From Thermomicrobiales bacterium (lineage in GTDB: Bacteria > Chloroflexota > Chloroflexia > Thermomicrobiales > UBA6265): 15,157 bases of DNA. The stretch spans positions 1 through 15,157 of the forward strand of contig JAWKPF010000057.1 in the NCBI GenBank assembly GCA_041390825.1, read 5' to 3'. Positions 7,470 through 14,215 of this stretch are shown here, piece by piece (position 1 is the first letter of the stretch; every line of letters starts with the position of its first letter). The notes beneath the pieces are model-generated. The model ran no database searches. It was not told the origin of the DNA and saw only the letters and a program-made list of their open reading frames with translations. The translations under genes were made by a program, and so were the position numbers.

Positions 7470-9569
7470 TTATCGAGAGGCGCTCGAGATGGTCAATCCC
7501 AATGCCGCTGCTGCATCGACCCCGTCCTCGACTGGCAGCACGTGCGCAAAGCCGAGATCGAGGCTGGCCAGGAGATCGTCATCGATCTGGATCGCGCTGG
7601 CCGGAGACGGTGAATCGAGACCGCTGCGTTGCAGCAAGGCAGTCAGGGCAGCTGGGGAGGGCGAAGTCTCTGTCGAGGTGCTGGCAGAAACGCGCGGTGA
7701 GTTCGACACATAGTCCACGAAGGAGTTGGCCGAGACCGGGAGTCCCGGGAAAACGTCGCTGCCCGATCCCGCGGCCAGTCGGAGTCCGAATTCGGACGAT
7801 TGCGGGACTCCGGGATCGAATGGTTGCGAGTTGAGCAGGGCCAGCAGATCGCGATTGCGGGTGATGGTCCCCCAGGTGGCGCTCTCGGCAAGCGTGGGGT
7901 CGCTGGCAACCAGATCGGCCCACAGGACCGACGACAACGCCGCCGCGATGACCGCCTGCGCTGCGCATGTTTCCGAGGATTCCAGCAACAGTCCTTCGGC
8001 GATGGCCGTTGCCAACAGCTCGGGCCGTTCACCATCGAGCATCGAGTTGATCCACACGACCGGCGATTCGCCCCAGCCGGCGCTTTCCCAAACCGCCGGC
8101 ACCGCGTGCGGAAGCGCGCGGTAGGCGATGCGTACCGGCGCGCCGCCACCGTTCGCACCGACCAACGCAGAATCGAGCAGCGGACGCCATCCCGGTGAGC
8201 GAGCGAGCATCAGCAGGCCCGCGCGCAGGACAGGATCTGGCACCAGCGTTTTCTCCGCACCGCTGTCGAACAGCGCGACCGCTTCGCTGATCGTTTCGGA
8301 ATCGACGCCAGCGCCGAGTAGCGACTCTCGGAGCGCGGCCCGGGCGAACTCGATATCGAGCGGATCGCGCGTCGGATGCATCGAGCGAAGATCGAACAGC
8401 GCGGGATCAGAGGGCAAGAACGGCCTGTCCGCGATCAGGTCGGCCGATGGAGCCAAGTCACCCACGCCGATGCCGGCTGGCGCGGTGGGCGCCAACGAAA
8501 GTCCCAGGTCGACCGCGATCGCGCGTACTTTGCGCGGCGTCAGCACGAGACCAATTCCCTCGTCGATCGTTGCAATGACCTCTTCTGAAAAGCGGCTGGT
8601 AGACGCCAGTGCCGCGCTCTCGGGAAAGCGTCCCAGAAGCGCTTCCAGCACCGCGCCGCCGCTGCTTCCACCGGTGGGAAGTTGCGCATACCAGGAGTCG
8701 CTTGCGATGCCGGCGCGCACGCTATCCGCGTCGAACGCTTCCAGTCCGGGCCCAACATAGGCGTCGCCGTCGAGCGACGTCACCACGCCGACATAGCCGG
8801 CGCCGCGGCGTCCGACCGAGTTCATCAACGCGAAGAGCTGGACATTGTTGTAGGCTGCCAGCTCGGTGCCCGTGTTCGCGGCCGGCGGGTCGACAATGAG
8901 CACTTCCGCGTACGTGAGGCTGTCCAGCAGGCCAGCGATGATCTCTTCTTCGAAGGAGTTCTCGACACCGTCGTGCATCGATTCATGCACCAGCACCGGA
9001 ATGAGCTGCTGGGGCGTTTCGTTCCGGTATCGGTCGCTGAGCAGCAAGCGCGGCGCGCCAGTGGAATAGGCAACCTGGAGCGTGGCGATGGCCGCACCGA
9101 ATTCGAGCGGGCGGAAATCGACCGTCTCGAACGCCAGACCCGATTCGTTGGCGCCCCCGAGGATCGCGTCGATGGTCGCTCGATATGGATCCCAATCGGT
9201 CAGCATCAGCAGCGCCGCCCGCAGATTCGGAGCGGGAATGACAGCTACGATGGCCGGATCGTCGAATTGCGCAAGCGCAGCGGAGATTCGCGGCGCGGGA
9301 AGGGTTCGCAGCTGGAGAAAGTGCTCCAATGCCGCGCGCCCAGCGTCCTCGGTAAAGGGCGTTTCGGCCATATGGTCGAACTCGAACGCCGGGCTGAGAT
9401 GATCGGGCAGCACGAATGGCCGCGAGCGCATCATTTCGGCGGCCGACATATCCATCGTGACCGGCTCGAGCATGCGGCCAGCGGTCTCGGAATCGGATTG
9501 CGCGTTTGCCTGGAGATGCGGGATGGCAACCAGCGCCAGAACCAGCAGCAGGCGGATGAGCCGTTTCAT
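7470..9569 (-). CDS. Secreted tandem-duplicated protein with one HExxH (zincin-like) half
   Basis: This 699-residue protein is of no family I recognise. A Sec signal peptide is clear: MKRLIRLLLVLALVAIP, then QANA before Q24. The mature protein is two homologous halves, about residues 50-358 and 381-695, offset by about 330. Matching pairs include NLRAALLML with VLRAGLLML, ILGGAN with ALVGAN, and QLFALMNS with DLLALLNS. Half 1 carries HESMH (195-199), a zinc-protease-type motif, with E207-E209 as possible third ligands. In half 2 the aligned positions are E525, G526 and L529, and the downstream acids are lost. Half 1 may therefore be an active exported metallohydrolase with a pseudo-enzyme partner half; this is inference. 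The ATG at 9569 overlaps the rhodanese stop as ATGA, implying translational coupling. A Ser/Thr/Pro-rich stretch lies near residues 623-657. Confidence 0.85.
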   Translation of the reverse strand: MKRLIRLLLVLALVAIPHLQANAQSDSETAGRMLEPVTMDMSAAEMMRSRPFVLPDHLSPAFEFDHMAETPFTEDAGRAALEHFLQLRTLPAPRISAALAQFDDPAIVAVIPAPNLRAALLMLTDWDPYRATIDAILGGANESGLAFETVDFRPLEFGAAIATLQVAYSTGAPRLLLSDRYRNETPQQLIPVLVHESMHDGVENSFEEEIIAGLLDSLTYAEVLIVDPPAANTGTELAAYNNVQLFALMNSVGRRGAGYVGVVTSLDGDAYVGPGLEAFDADSVRAGIASDSWYAQLPTGGSSGGAVLEALLGRFPESAALASTSRFSEEVIATIDEGIGLVLTPRKVRAIAVDLGLSLAPTAPAGIGVGDLAPSADLIADRPFLPSDPALFDLRSMHPTRDPLDIEFARAALRESLLGAGVDSETISEAVALFDSGAEKTLVPDPVLRAGLLMLARSPGWRPLLDSALVGANGGGAPVRIAYRALPHAVPAVWESAGWGESPVVWINSMLDGERPELLATAIAEGLLLESSETCAAQAVIAAALSSVLWADLVASDPTLAESATWGTITRNRDLLALLNSQPFDPGVPQSSEFGLRLAAGSGSDVFPGLPVSANSFVDYVSNSPRVSASTSTETSPSPAALTALLQRSGLDSPSPASAIQIDDDLLASLDLGFAHVLPVEDGVDAAAALGLTISSASR
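8973..8987 (-). other. HESMH motif codons (putative zinc site)
   Basis: These codons encode His-Glu-Ser-Met-His, residues 195-199 of the duplicated secreted protein, in the context VLVHESMHDG. It is the only HExxH in the protein. It is preceded by a hydrophobic stretch (LIPVLV), as expected for the active-site helix of zincins. Confidence 0.6.
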
Positions 9570-10489
9570 GTGAGCGACTCTCGTGGAAGATCGGGGGCGT
9601 TCGACCATTCTGCCCAGCCCCGGTCGTAGCTGAGGACATTGGTGAAACCAGCGTTCCGGAGCGCCAGCCAGGAAAGCGCGGTGTCGGATCCGAATCGTCC
9701 ATAGACGACGGTCTCCTGCGCGGGATCGAGGCCGAGGTCGTTCGTGTGCTCGCGAAGCAGCTCAGGGGCCTTCAACCGGCCGTTGTCGTCGAGCGCGTCG
9801 TCCCAGGGAAACCTGATCGAACCGGGGATTTGCCCCGGCGGCATCTGGCCGTCGAGGTCATCTACCCGCTCGGCGTCGGTTCGAATGTCGATCAGTTGCA
9901 GCGTTCGATTGTTCAGCCGGTTCAGCAGTTGCTCCGTCACCAGGTAGAAGCCGGTTTGCGGATCGACCTTCGGCGACGTAGAGGTGCTCGATGCTGCGAC
10001 GATCTCGAACCGATCTGCATCCCAATCGGCAAACGCGGCATTCAGCAGCGCAGCGCGAGCGAATCCCAGGAAGCGGAGGAACCAAACCATTCTCGCCGCG
10101 TGGAATCCGTCTGCGTCGTCGTATACGACAACATCATCGCCAGTGAAGAGACCGAGCGAATCGAGCACGCGCTGGCGATGCGCCTCTTCGTCGCCCTGGG
10201 TCAAGACCGCGCCAAAGACGGGGTAGTTGGGATCGACGGTATCTCGCCACCAGGCATGGGTGGCCGACGCGATATGCCGGTCGCGGTAGACGTGAAGCGG
10301 AGAGACATCGATCAGCCTCAGGTCAGCCCGTGATGCGCGCTCGCGCACCCAATCGAGATCGACGACGAACGGCATCGCCTCCTTCTGAGCCTGGATGCGG
10401 TTGCCAGCGGCGAGGAAGAGACCGGTTCCTGCGATGGTGGCCAGAAGGTTGCGGCGAGAGATGGGTTCGAGGTTCATACTGCGCGTCAT
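9566..10489 (-). CDS. Tat-exported two-domain rhodanese-like protein lacking the catalytic Cys
   Basis: This 307-residue protein resembles thiosulfate/3-mercaptopyruvate sulfurtransferases. A twin-arginine signal is visible: SRRNLLA at residues 11-17, followed by a hydrophobic stretch and a small-residue region. The N-terminal rhodanese domain (about 40-165) includes VVVYDDADGFHAARMVWFLR, typical of the non-catalytic domain. The C-terminal domain (about 180-300) includes LIDIRTDAER and GWAEWSN. The active-site loop, normally C-R-x-G, reads Y-G-R-F-G-S, so the persulfide-forming Cys is Gly264 (codon GGA). Sulfur transfer is therefore unlikely; a binding role is possible. I chose the ATG at 10489; the ATG at 10477 is an alternative. 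The open frame upstream is antisense to the NHL gene and is not believed. The stop overlaps the next gene's start as ATGA. Confidence 0.87.
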   Translation of the reverse strand: MTRSMNLEPISRRNLLATIAGTGLFLAAGNRIQAQKEAMPFVVDLDWVRERASRADLRLIDVSPLHVYRDRHIASATHAWWRDTVDPNYPVFGAVLTQGDEEAHRQRVLDSLGLFTGDDVVVYDDADGFHAARMVWFLRFLGFARAALLNAAFADWDADRFEIVAASSTSTSPKVDPQTGFYLVTEQLLNRLNNRTLQLIDIRTDAERVDDLDGQMPPGQIPGSIRFPWDDALDDNGRLKAPELLREHTNDLGLDPAQETVVYGRFGSDTALSWLALRNAGFTNVLSYDRGWAEWSNAPDLPRESLT

Positions 10490-10606
10490 GATCACAGACG
10501 AAGTGTAGTCTGGTGTCGAAATGCGGGACGCGCAGGCTCCGGGTGATCTTCGGCTCCCCGTCCGATTGTCCGCAAGGATGCGCGTTCGACTCGTGAAGGT
10601 GGCAAC
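10490..10606. promoter_or_regulatory. Divergent promoter region with a CAGAC-N8-GTCTG repeat
   Basis: These 117 bases separate the rhodanese-like gene (-) and the NHL gene (+). On the minus strand TACACT (10507-10502) is a plausible -10 box 12 bases before the rhodanese ATG. That would give a leader of only about 5 bases, consistent with the absence of a Shine-Dalgarno sequence there; no good -35 is seen. A short inverted repeat, CAGAC-N8-GTCTG (10495-10512), covers this box and could be an operator. For the NHL gene I see only its AAGGTGG ribosome binding site (10596-10602). Confidence 0.3.
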
Positions 10607-11500
10607 ATGGGCTTGGTGGTCGATCCGGAGGCAGTAGTTCCGGGTTGGGGATTTGGAACGGGCGTCGATGACTTTGGGCTGATCTCGGCGGTCGCGACAG
10701 ATTCGGATGGCGGCGTCTACATACTCAGCCGGGTGCCCAAGGGGATCATGCACCGATTCGACGCGGATGGAACCTGGCTGGGAGACTGGGAGTTTCCATT
10801 TCTTGCCCCGCACGGGCTCTGGATTGGTCCGGACGATCGGGTCTTTGTCACCGACACGGGCGAGCATGTCGTGCGCATCTTCGACCGGCATGGCAACCTG
10901 ATGCAGACCATTGGCTCGCCTGGAGTGATTGGCGCGCCCGGCACGCCATTCAACATGCCAACCCGGGCGGTGCAGGGTCCATCGGGCGACATCTATGTTT
11001 CCGATGGATATGGGCAGAACTGGGTGCATCGTTTCAGCCCCGACGGCAAGTTGCGTGCTTCCTGGGGTGGTGACGGGTCGGAGCCCGGCCGGTTTCAGAC
11101 GCCGCATAGTATCTGGGTGGATGCGGACGAGCGCGTCTACGTGGTCGATCGCGCGAATGGCCGTGTACAGGTTTTCGACGACCAGGGCGCTGTGCTCGCG
11201 ATCTGGGACGGATTCAGCTTTCCGCATGACATCTTCCAGACAAGGAGCGGAACCTTCATCGTCACCGATTGCGCGACCCGCGACGACGATTCGCGCCCCT
11301 ATCACGAGCAACTTCCAGCGCATCCGCTGGTCGAGCTGAACGCTGGTGGCGAGCGGATCGGTACCACGGGCGCCAGTGGGATCGGTCCAGGAGAATTTCC
11401 TGATTGCCCCCATTCGCTCTGGATCTCGCCATCGGGCGACGTCTATGTCACCGAGGTCGTCAGCCACAATCGCTTGCAGACGTTTCGCCAGCGAGACTGA
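10607..11500 (+). CDS. NHL-repeat beta-propeller, peptidyl-alpha-hydroxyglycine amidating lyase-like
   Basis: This 297-residue protein has NHL-type blades throughout and should form a six-bladed propeller. It resembles the lyase domain (PAL) of peptidylglycine amidating monooxygenase, which cleaves peptidyl-hydroxyglycine to an amidated peptide and glyoxylate. From memory of rat PAL, the three zinc His correspond to H69 (APHGLWI), H167 (TPHSIW) and H269 (CPHSLWI). The catalytic Tyr matches Y135 (SDGYGQ), and the active-site Arg matches R182 in VVDRANGRVQVF, close to the animal VADRENGRIQCF. No monooxygenase partner is present in the window and no signal peptide is seen, so true amidating activity is doubtful. 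It may be a related lyase or a binding propeller. The ATG at 10607 has AAGGTGG just upstream. A hairpin terminator follows the stop. Confidence 0.85.
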   Translation: MGLVVDPEAVVPGWGFGTGVDDFGLISAVATDSDGGVYILSRVPKGIMHRFDADGTWLGDWEFPFLAPHGLWIGPDDRVFVTDTGEHVVRIFDRHGNLMQTIGSPGVIGAPGTPFNMPTRAVQGPSGDIYVSDGYGQNWVHRFSPDGKLRASWGGDGSEPGRFQTPHSIWVDADERVYVVDRANGRVQVFDDQGAVLAIWDGFSFPHDIFQTRSGTFIVTDCATRDDDSRPYHEQLPAHPLVELNAGGERIGTTGASGIGPGEFPDCPHSLWISPSGDVYVTEVVSHNRLQTFRQRD

Positions 11501-11507
11501 ACGCGAA

Positions 11508-11546
11508 GAACGGCGAAGCGGCTCCGCCCCGCTCCGCCGTTCAGTT
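11508..11546 (+). terminator. Intrinsic terminator of the NHL gene
   Basis: The hairpin has an outer stem GAACGGCG/CGCCGTTC (8 base pairs), a single A-C mismatch, an inner stem AGCGG/CCGCT and a 7-base loop, spanning 11508-11542. It is followed by AGTTTT. It starts 8 bases after the NHL stop codon. Read on the minus strand it is followed by only a few T residues, so it might also weakly end the convergent SIMPL gene transcript. Confidence 0.8.
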
Positions 11547-11589
11547 TTCGACAGCGATGGAATTCCCCGTCACCGCTGTTCCCAGGTGA

Positions 11590-12348
11590 TTACGATTCGA
11601 TGAGCTGGTAAACGACCGTGACGTCCACTTCGATGGTGGTCGTTCCCACCTGAATGGGAGCGGGCGCAACAGATTCTGCTGCCATGCCAGCGCCGCCCTT
11701 GCCATAGATCGGACCCGAGCTGTAGCCCTCGGTGATCGAAACCACGGGACCGAGCGTCATGCCAGCGGCGGCGGCGAGCTCCTGGGCGCGCTTGTTGGCG
11801 TCCTGGACCGCGAGCGCACGGGCATCGCTGGTTGCCTGGGATGAATCCTCGAGATAGAAGCTCACGCCGTAGACCGTGTTTGCGCCAGCGGCGACCGCGC
11901 CATCGAGCACGGGGCCGACATTGTCGATATCCCGCACGACCACATTGACCATGTTCTGCACCTGGAAGTTGGAGACTTCCGAGGGATTGCCGTTGCTGTC
12001 GTAGTTCTGCACGACCGACACGTAGTAGCTCGAGGTTTGAATGTCCTTCTCTTCCACGCCGGCAGCGGTGAGCGCGGAAATGACCGCCTGCATCTGGGTC
12101 GACGCCTGGTTCTGCGCGTCGGCAAGGGTCGGTTGGGTCACGGTGACGCCAAGCTGGACCGACGCAGTGTCAGGCGTGGTTGTCACGATCCCAATGCCAC
12201 TGACGGAGACCGTGGCCTGAGTCGATGCAGCAGCTGGAGTGGCGTCCTGCGCGGATACCGGGTGCGACGCGGCGAACAGGGTGGTGGCCATCAGGGCAAC
12301 CGCCCCGACCGAGGCGAGTTTGCGCAACGAAAGTCCCTGAGCGTTCAA
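11590..12348 (-). CDS. Secreted SIMPL (DUF541) domain protein, TTG start
   Basis: This 252-residue exported protein has a SIMPL/DUF541 domain, the family that includes BP26 and other periplasmic or surface proteins of unclear function. The signal peptide is roughly residues 1-33 (hydrophobic LASVGAVALMATTLFAA, then VSA before Q34). The domain begins with ATVSVSGIGIVTTTPDTASVQLGV, the family's usual opening strand and pattern. SYYVSVVQNY (105-114) and the Ala-rich helix around ALAVQDANKRAQELAAAAG also fit. I place the start at TTG 12348 because AGGAGA lies 6 bases upstream and the signal peptide follows directly; no ATG sits in a suitable place. A candidate ECF-type promoter lies about 90 bases upstream. 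Downstream of the sigma/anti-sigma genes on the same strand, it may be one of their targets, for example in envelope stress. Confidence 0.88.
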   Translation of the reverse strand: MNAQGLSLRKLASVGAVALMATTLFAASHPVSAQDATPAAASTQATVSVSGIGIVTTTPDTASVQLGVTVTQPTLADAQNQASTQMQAVISALTAAGVEEKDIQTSSYYVSVVQNYDSNGNPSEVSNFQVQNMVNVVVRDIDNVGPVLDGAVAAGANTVYGVSFYLEDSSQATSDARALAVQDANKRAQELAAAAGMTLGPVVSITEGYSSGPIYGKGGAGMAAESVAPAPIQVGTTTIEVDVTVVYQLIES

Positions 12349-12436
12349 GCAGTTTCTCCTACGGCCGCCAAACCGGCCTCTCACTATTGGGCATTCCGTC
12401 CGGGCGATTCCGGACTGGGGTTCCGCCTGTTGAGAG

Positions 12437-12462
12437 AACGTATGAATGGTGAAAAAGGTTCC
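12437..12462 (-). promoter_or_regulatory. Candidate ECF-sigma promoter of the SIMPL gene
   Basis: On the minus strand GGAACC (12462-12457) and CGTT (12440-12437) are separated by 16 bases that include a T-run (TTTTT) just after the -35. This matches the general form of group-IV sigma promoters (GGAAC-N16/17-CGTT/CGTC). It points at the SIMPL gene, with an untranslated leader of about 80 bases. The neighbouring ECF sigma gene makes it plausible, but the motif is short and was not searched genome-wide. Confidence 0.45.
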
Positions 12463-12542
12463 GCGTCCGCTTGCAGCGACTGACCAATAGAGCGGTTCCT
12501 CAAAGAAGGGCCTGCCATCGCAAAGGCGCGTGACCTTGTTGC

Positions 12543-12590
12543 CCTCGCCGCGGCGAGGAGATCCCTCCACTCCGCCTCAGTCGGGATGAC
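12543..12590. repeat. Palindrome plus REP/MITE-like intergenic hairpin
   Basis: A perfect 16-base palindrome (CCTCGCCG/CGGCGAGG, 12543-12558) is directly followed by a unit running from AGATCCCTCC to GTCGGGATGAC (12559-12590). In that unit ATCCC (12561-12565) pairs with GGGAT (12583-12587). The unit resembles short intergenic repeats common in Chloroflexota and other environmental genomes (GATCCCTC...GGGATGAC type). Only one copy is visible here, so the repeat call rests on recognition of its form. Confidence 0.45.
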
Positions 12591-12625
12591 GGCATTCGCA
12601 CGGCAGGCACGTGTTTCGGCAACCG

Positions 12626-13543
12626 CTAGTCCAGCGAGTCCACGCCGCGCCGCCCGAACCAGGTGACGATGAGCCAGATGAGGATCATCAGGAGGGCGAG
12701 CTCGGCGATCCGCCACCAGGAGAGCGTGAACTCGCTGCTCCATCCGTCGGAAGCGGGCGCAGGGGTTGCGGTGGGGGTGGCGGTAGCGGTCGCTTCCGGG
12801 GTCGGAGTAGGGGTTGCGGTTGGTTCGGCTGTGGGCGATGCAAGACCCGGTTCCATCGCAGCTGCTGGGGCGGCCGGCGCCTCTTGCATAGCGGAACTTG
12901 TGAACCCGTCTTCGACCGGTGCTGAATCGGCAGCGGATTCGCTCATCGACTCGCCATCCGGTTCATCGCTCGTTTCTGCGGCAGTTTGCGCGCCACCACC
13001 CGTGGCACTCTCCTGGAGCGCGCTGTCCGGCTCTGGCGCGGCGTTGCCGGCTGTTTCCACACGGCCCGAAGGCTCGGTTGCAGCGGTTTGGGGAGCCTCG
13101 AACGTGGGAGCAGGCACATCGGCTTCCTGCTTCACCGTGGTGGGTCCCATGCTCTCCTGCGCGATCTGGTTGGTCAGCACGTCGAATGCCGTTACGGAAA
13201 TGAACAACAACGCTACGGCGATCGTTGCAGCCTTGATTGCTGGCACGCCGGGAAGCAGGCGTTCGGCAAACCGGTCGAGCCAGCTCTGTTTCGGCTCCGG
13301 CAGCCTTGCTTGCGCTGGTGTGAGCTGGAACGACCTGCGCGGCATGACACTCGGGGCTTGCCGGAGCGCGGAAACGGTGGCCAGCAGCGTCTGATAGCGC
13401 TCCTCGCAAGACGCGCATCCGGCGAGGTGGGCCTGGGCCTTGTCAGCGTCGCGTCCGGCCAACGTTCCATCCACCAGCTCGTTGAGCTCGGCATCGGTCA
13501 GGTGGTCTTGGGGGTGGTTCGCTTGGCGTTCGTTGGTCGGCAT
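12626..13543 (-). CDS. Membrane anti-sigma factor with zinc-finger (ZAS-like) N-terminus
   Basis: This 305-residue protein is the probable inhibitor of the ECF sigma factor encoded just upstream. The cytoplasmic N-terminus has LTDAELNELVDGTL and the zinc-binding HLAGCASC (H39, C43, C46), the Hx3Cx2C form of anti-sigma domains. A first membrane span is at about 102-120. An Ala/Glu/Pro/Thr-rich segment without predicted fold (about 130-268) follows, ending in a TATPTPTP-type repeat. A second span is at about 276-297, with a short basic tail. The external part would thus be a loop tethered at both ends, unlike the common single-span anti-sigma factors. I chose the ATG at 13543, 2 bases after the sigma stop codon, with AGAGAAAG about 9 bases upstream. 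The signal it senses is unknown. Confidence 0.87.
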   Translation of the reverse strand: MPTNERQANHPQDHLTDAELNELVDGTLAGRDADKAQAHLAGCASCEERYQTLLATVSALRQAPSVMPRRSFQLTPAQARLPEPKQSWLDRFAERLLPGVPAIKAATIAVALLFISVTAFDVLTNQIAQESMGPTTVKQEADVPAPTFEAPQTAATEPSGRVETAGNAAPEPDSALQESATGGGAQTAAETSDEPDGESMSESAADSAPVEDGFTSSAMQEAPAAPAAAMEPGLASPTAEPTATPTPTPEATATATPTATPAPASDGWSSEFTLSWWRIAELALLMILIWLIVTWFGRRGVDSLD

Positions 13544-13545
13544 CG

Positions 13546-14205
13546 TCAGTCGCTTTCTCTGGTAGAAGAACGACCCGCCGTCAGGAGAAGTTCCCGCCCA
13601 GCGGGCGATGCGGTAATGAGATCGCGTAGCTTGGCCCGGCCGCGAAACAAGCGCGATTTCACGGTGCCGATGGAGATGGCCATGACTTCGGCTGCTTCGG
13701 CCAGCGGTAACCCCTGAATGTCGCACAACGTCACTGCCAACCGCTGCTCATCCGGGATCTGGGCGAGCGCGGCTTCGAGCATGCGGCCCAGGTCTCCGGT
13801 TTCGGCGAACCGCACCGGATCGACCGGATCGCTCTGGGTGCTCCAGTCTGGTTCGGTTTCGAACTCGGCGGCGTCGAGTGAGCCGGTCGGTTTGCGCCCT
13901 TTCGAACGCAAGACGTCGTAGCAGGTATTGGTGGCAATGCGCAGCAGCCAGGGCCGAACTGCGCCGCCCTTGAACGACTTGGCGTTGGTCCACGCTTTGA
14001 TGAACGCGTCCTGACTCGCGTCTTCGGCTTCCGGCAGGGTGCCGAGCATGCGCCAGCAGAGGTTCAGCACCGAGCGCTCGTGCCGGGTCACGAGCTGATT
14101 GAAGGCGTCCAGGTCTCCCTTGGCAGCCGCAAAAATGAGCCGCTCATCCTGATCCCGTTCGGGATCGGTGGGCGGGTCGGCCTGCTTGCCGCGCCGGAAG
14201 ACCAT
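13546..14205 (-). CDS. ECF (sigma-70 family, group IV) RNA polymerase sigma factor
   Basis: This 219-residue protein directs RNA polymerase to a specific promoter set. Region 2 is clear: DAFNQLVTRHERSVLNLCWR, then EAEDASQDAFIKAW (with a region 2.2-type DAxQDxF pattern) and PWLLRIATNTCYDVLR. Region 4 is IPDEQRLAVTLCDIQGLPLAEAAEVM, then the recognition helix IGTVKSRLFRGRAKLR. A linker of about 45 residues joins them. No extra C-terminal domain is present. I chose the ATG at 14205, 10 bases after the stop of the dehydrogenase gene, because the sequence upstream overlaps that gene and is Cys/Arg/Pro-rich. The ribosome binding site is weak, so coupling to the upstream gene is possible. The anti-sigma gene follows 2 bases after the stop. 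Confidence 0.93.
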   Translation of the reverse strand: MVFRRGKQADPPTDPERDQDERLIFAAAKGDLDAFNQLVTRHERSVLNLCWRMLGTLPEAEDASQDAFIKAWTNAKSFKGGAVRPWLLRIATNTCYDVLRSKGRKPTGSLDAAEFETEPDWSTQSDPVDPVRFAETGDLGRMLEAALAQIPDEQRLAVTLCDIQGLPLAEAAEVMAISIGTVKSRLFRGRAKLRDLITASPAGRELLLTAGRSSTRESD

Positions 14206-14215
14206 GCGTGCGTGA

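Noticed and set aside
10490..11467. Long open upstream extension of the rhodanese frame, antisense to the NHL gene
   Set aside because: It lacks family-like sequence, lies fully opposite a convincing NHL propeller gene, and the Tat signal marks the real N-terminus near 10489.
11551..11576. Imperfect inverted repeat ACAGCG...CGCTGT between the NHL and SIMPL genes
   Set aside because: Long loop and no T-run; the stronger hairpin at 11508-11542 explains termination.
12832..12905. Simple-sequence tract that could be taken for a DNA repeat or CRISPR-like element
   Set aside because: It is the coding sequence of the Pro/Thr/Ala-rich linker of the anti-sigma factor; there are no regular spacers.
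12663..13717. Two overlapping 243-codon open frames on + opposite the anti-sigma gene
   Set aside because: They mirror the low-complexity Ala/Pro/Thr linker; the minus strand has the HxxxCxxC motif, membrane spans and operon spacing.
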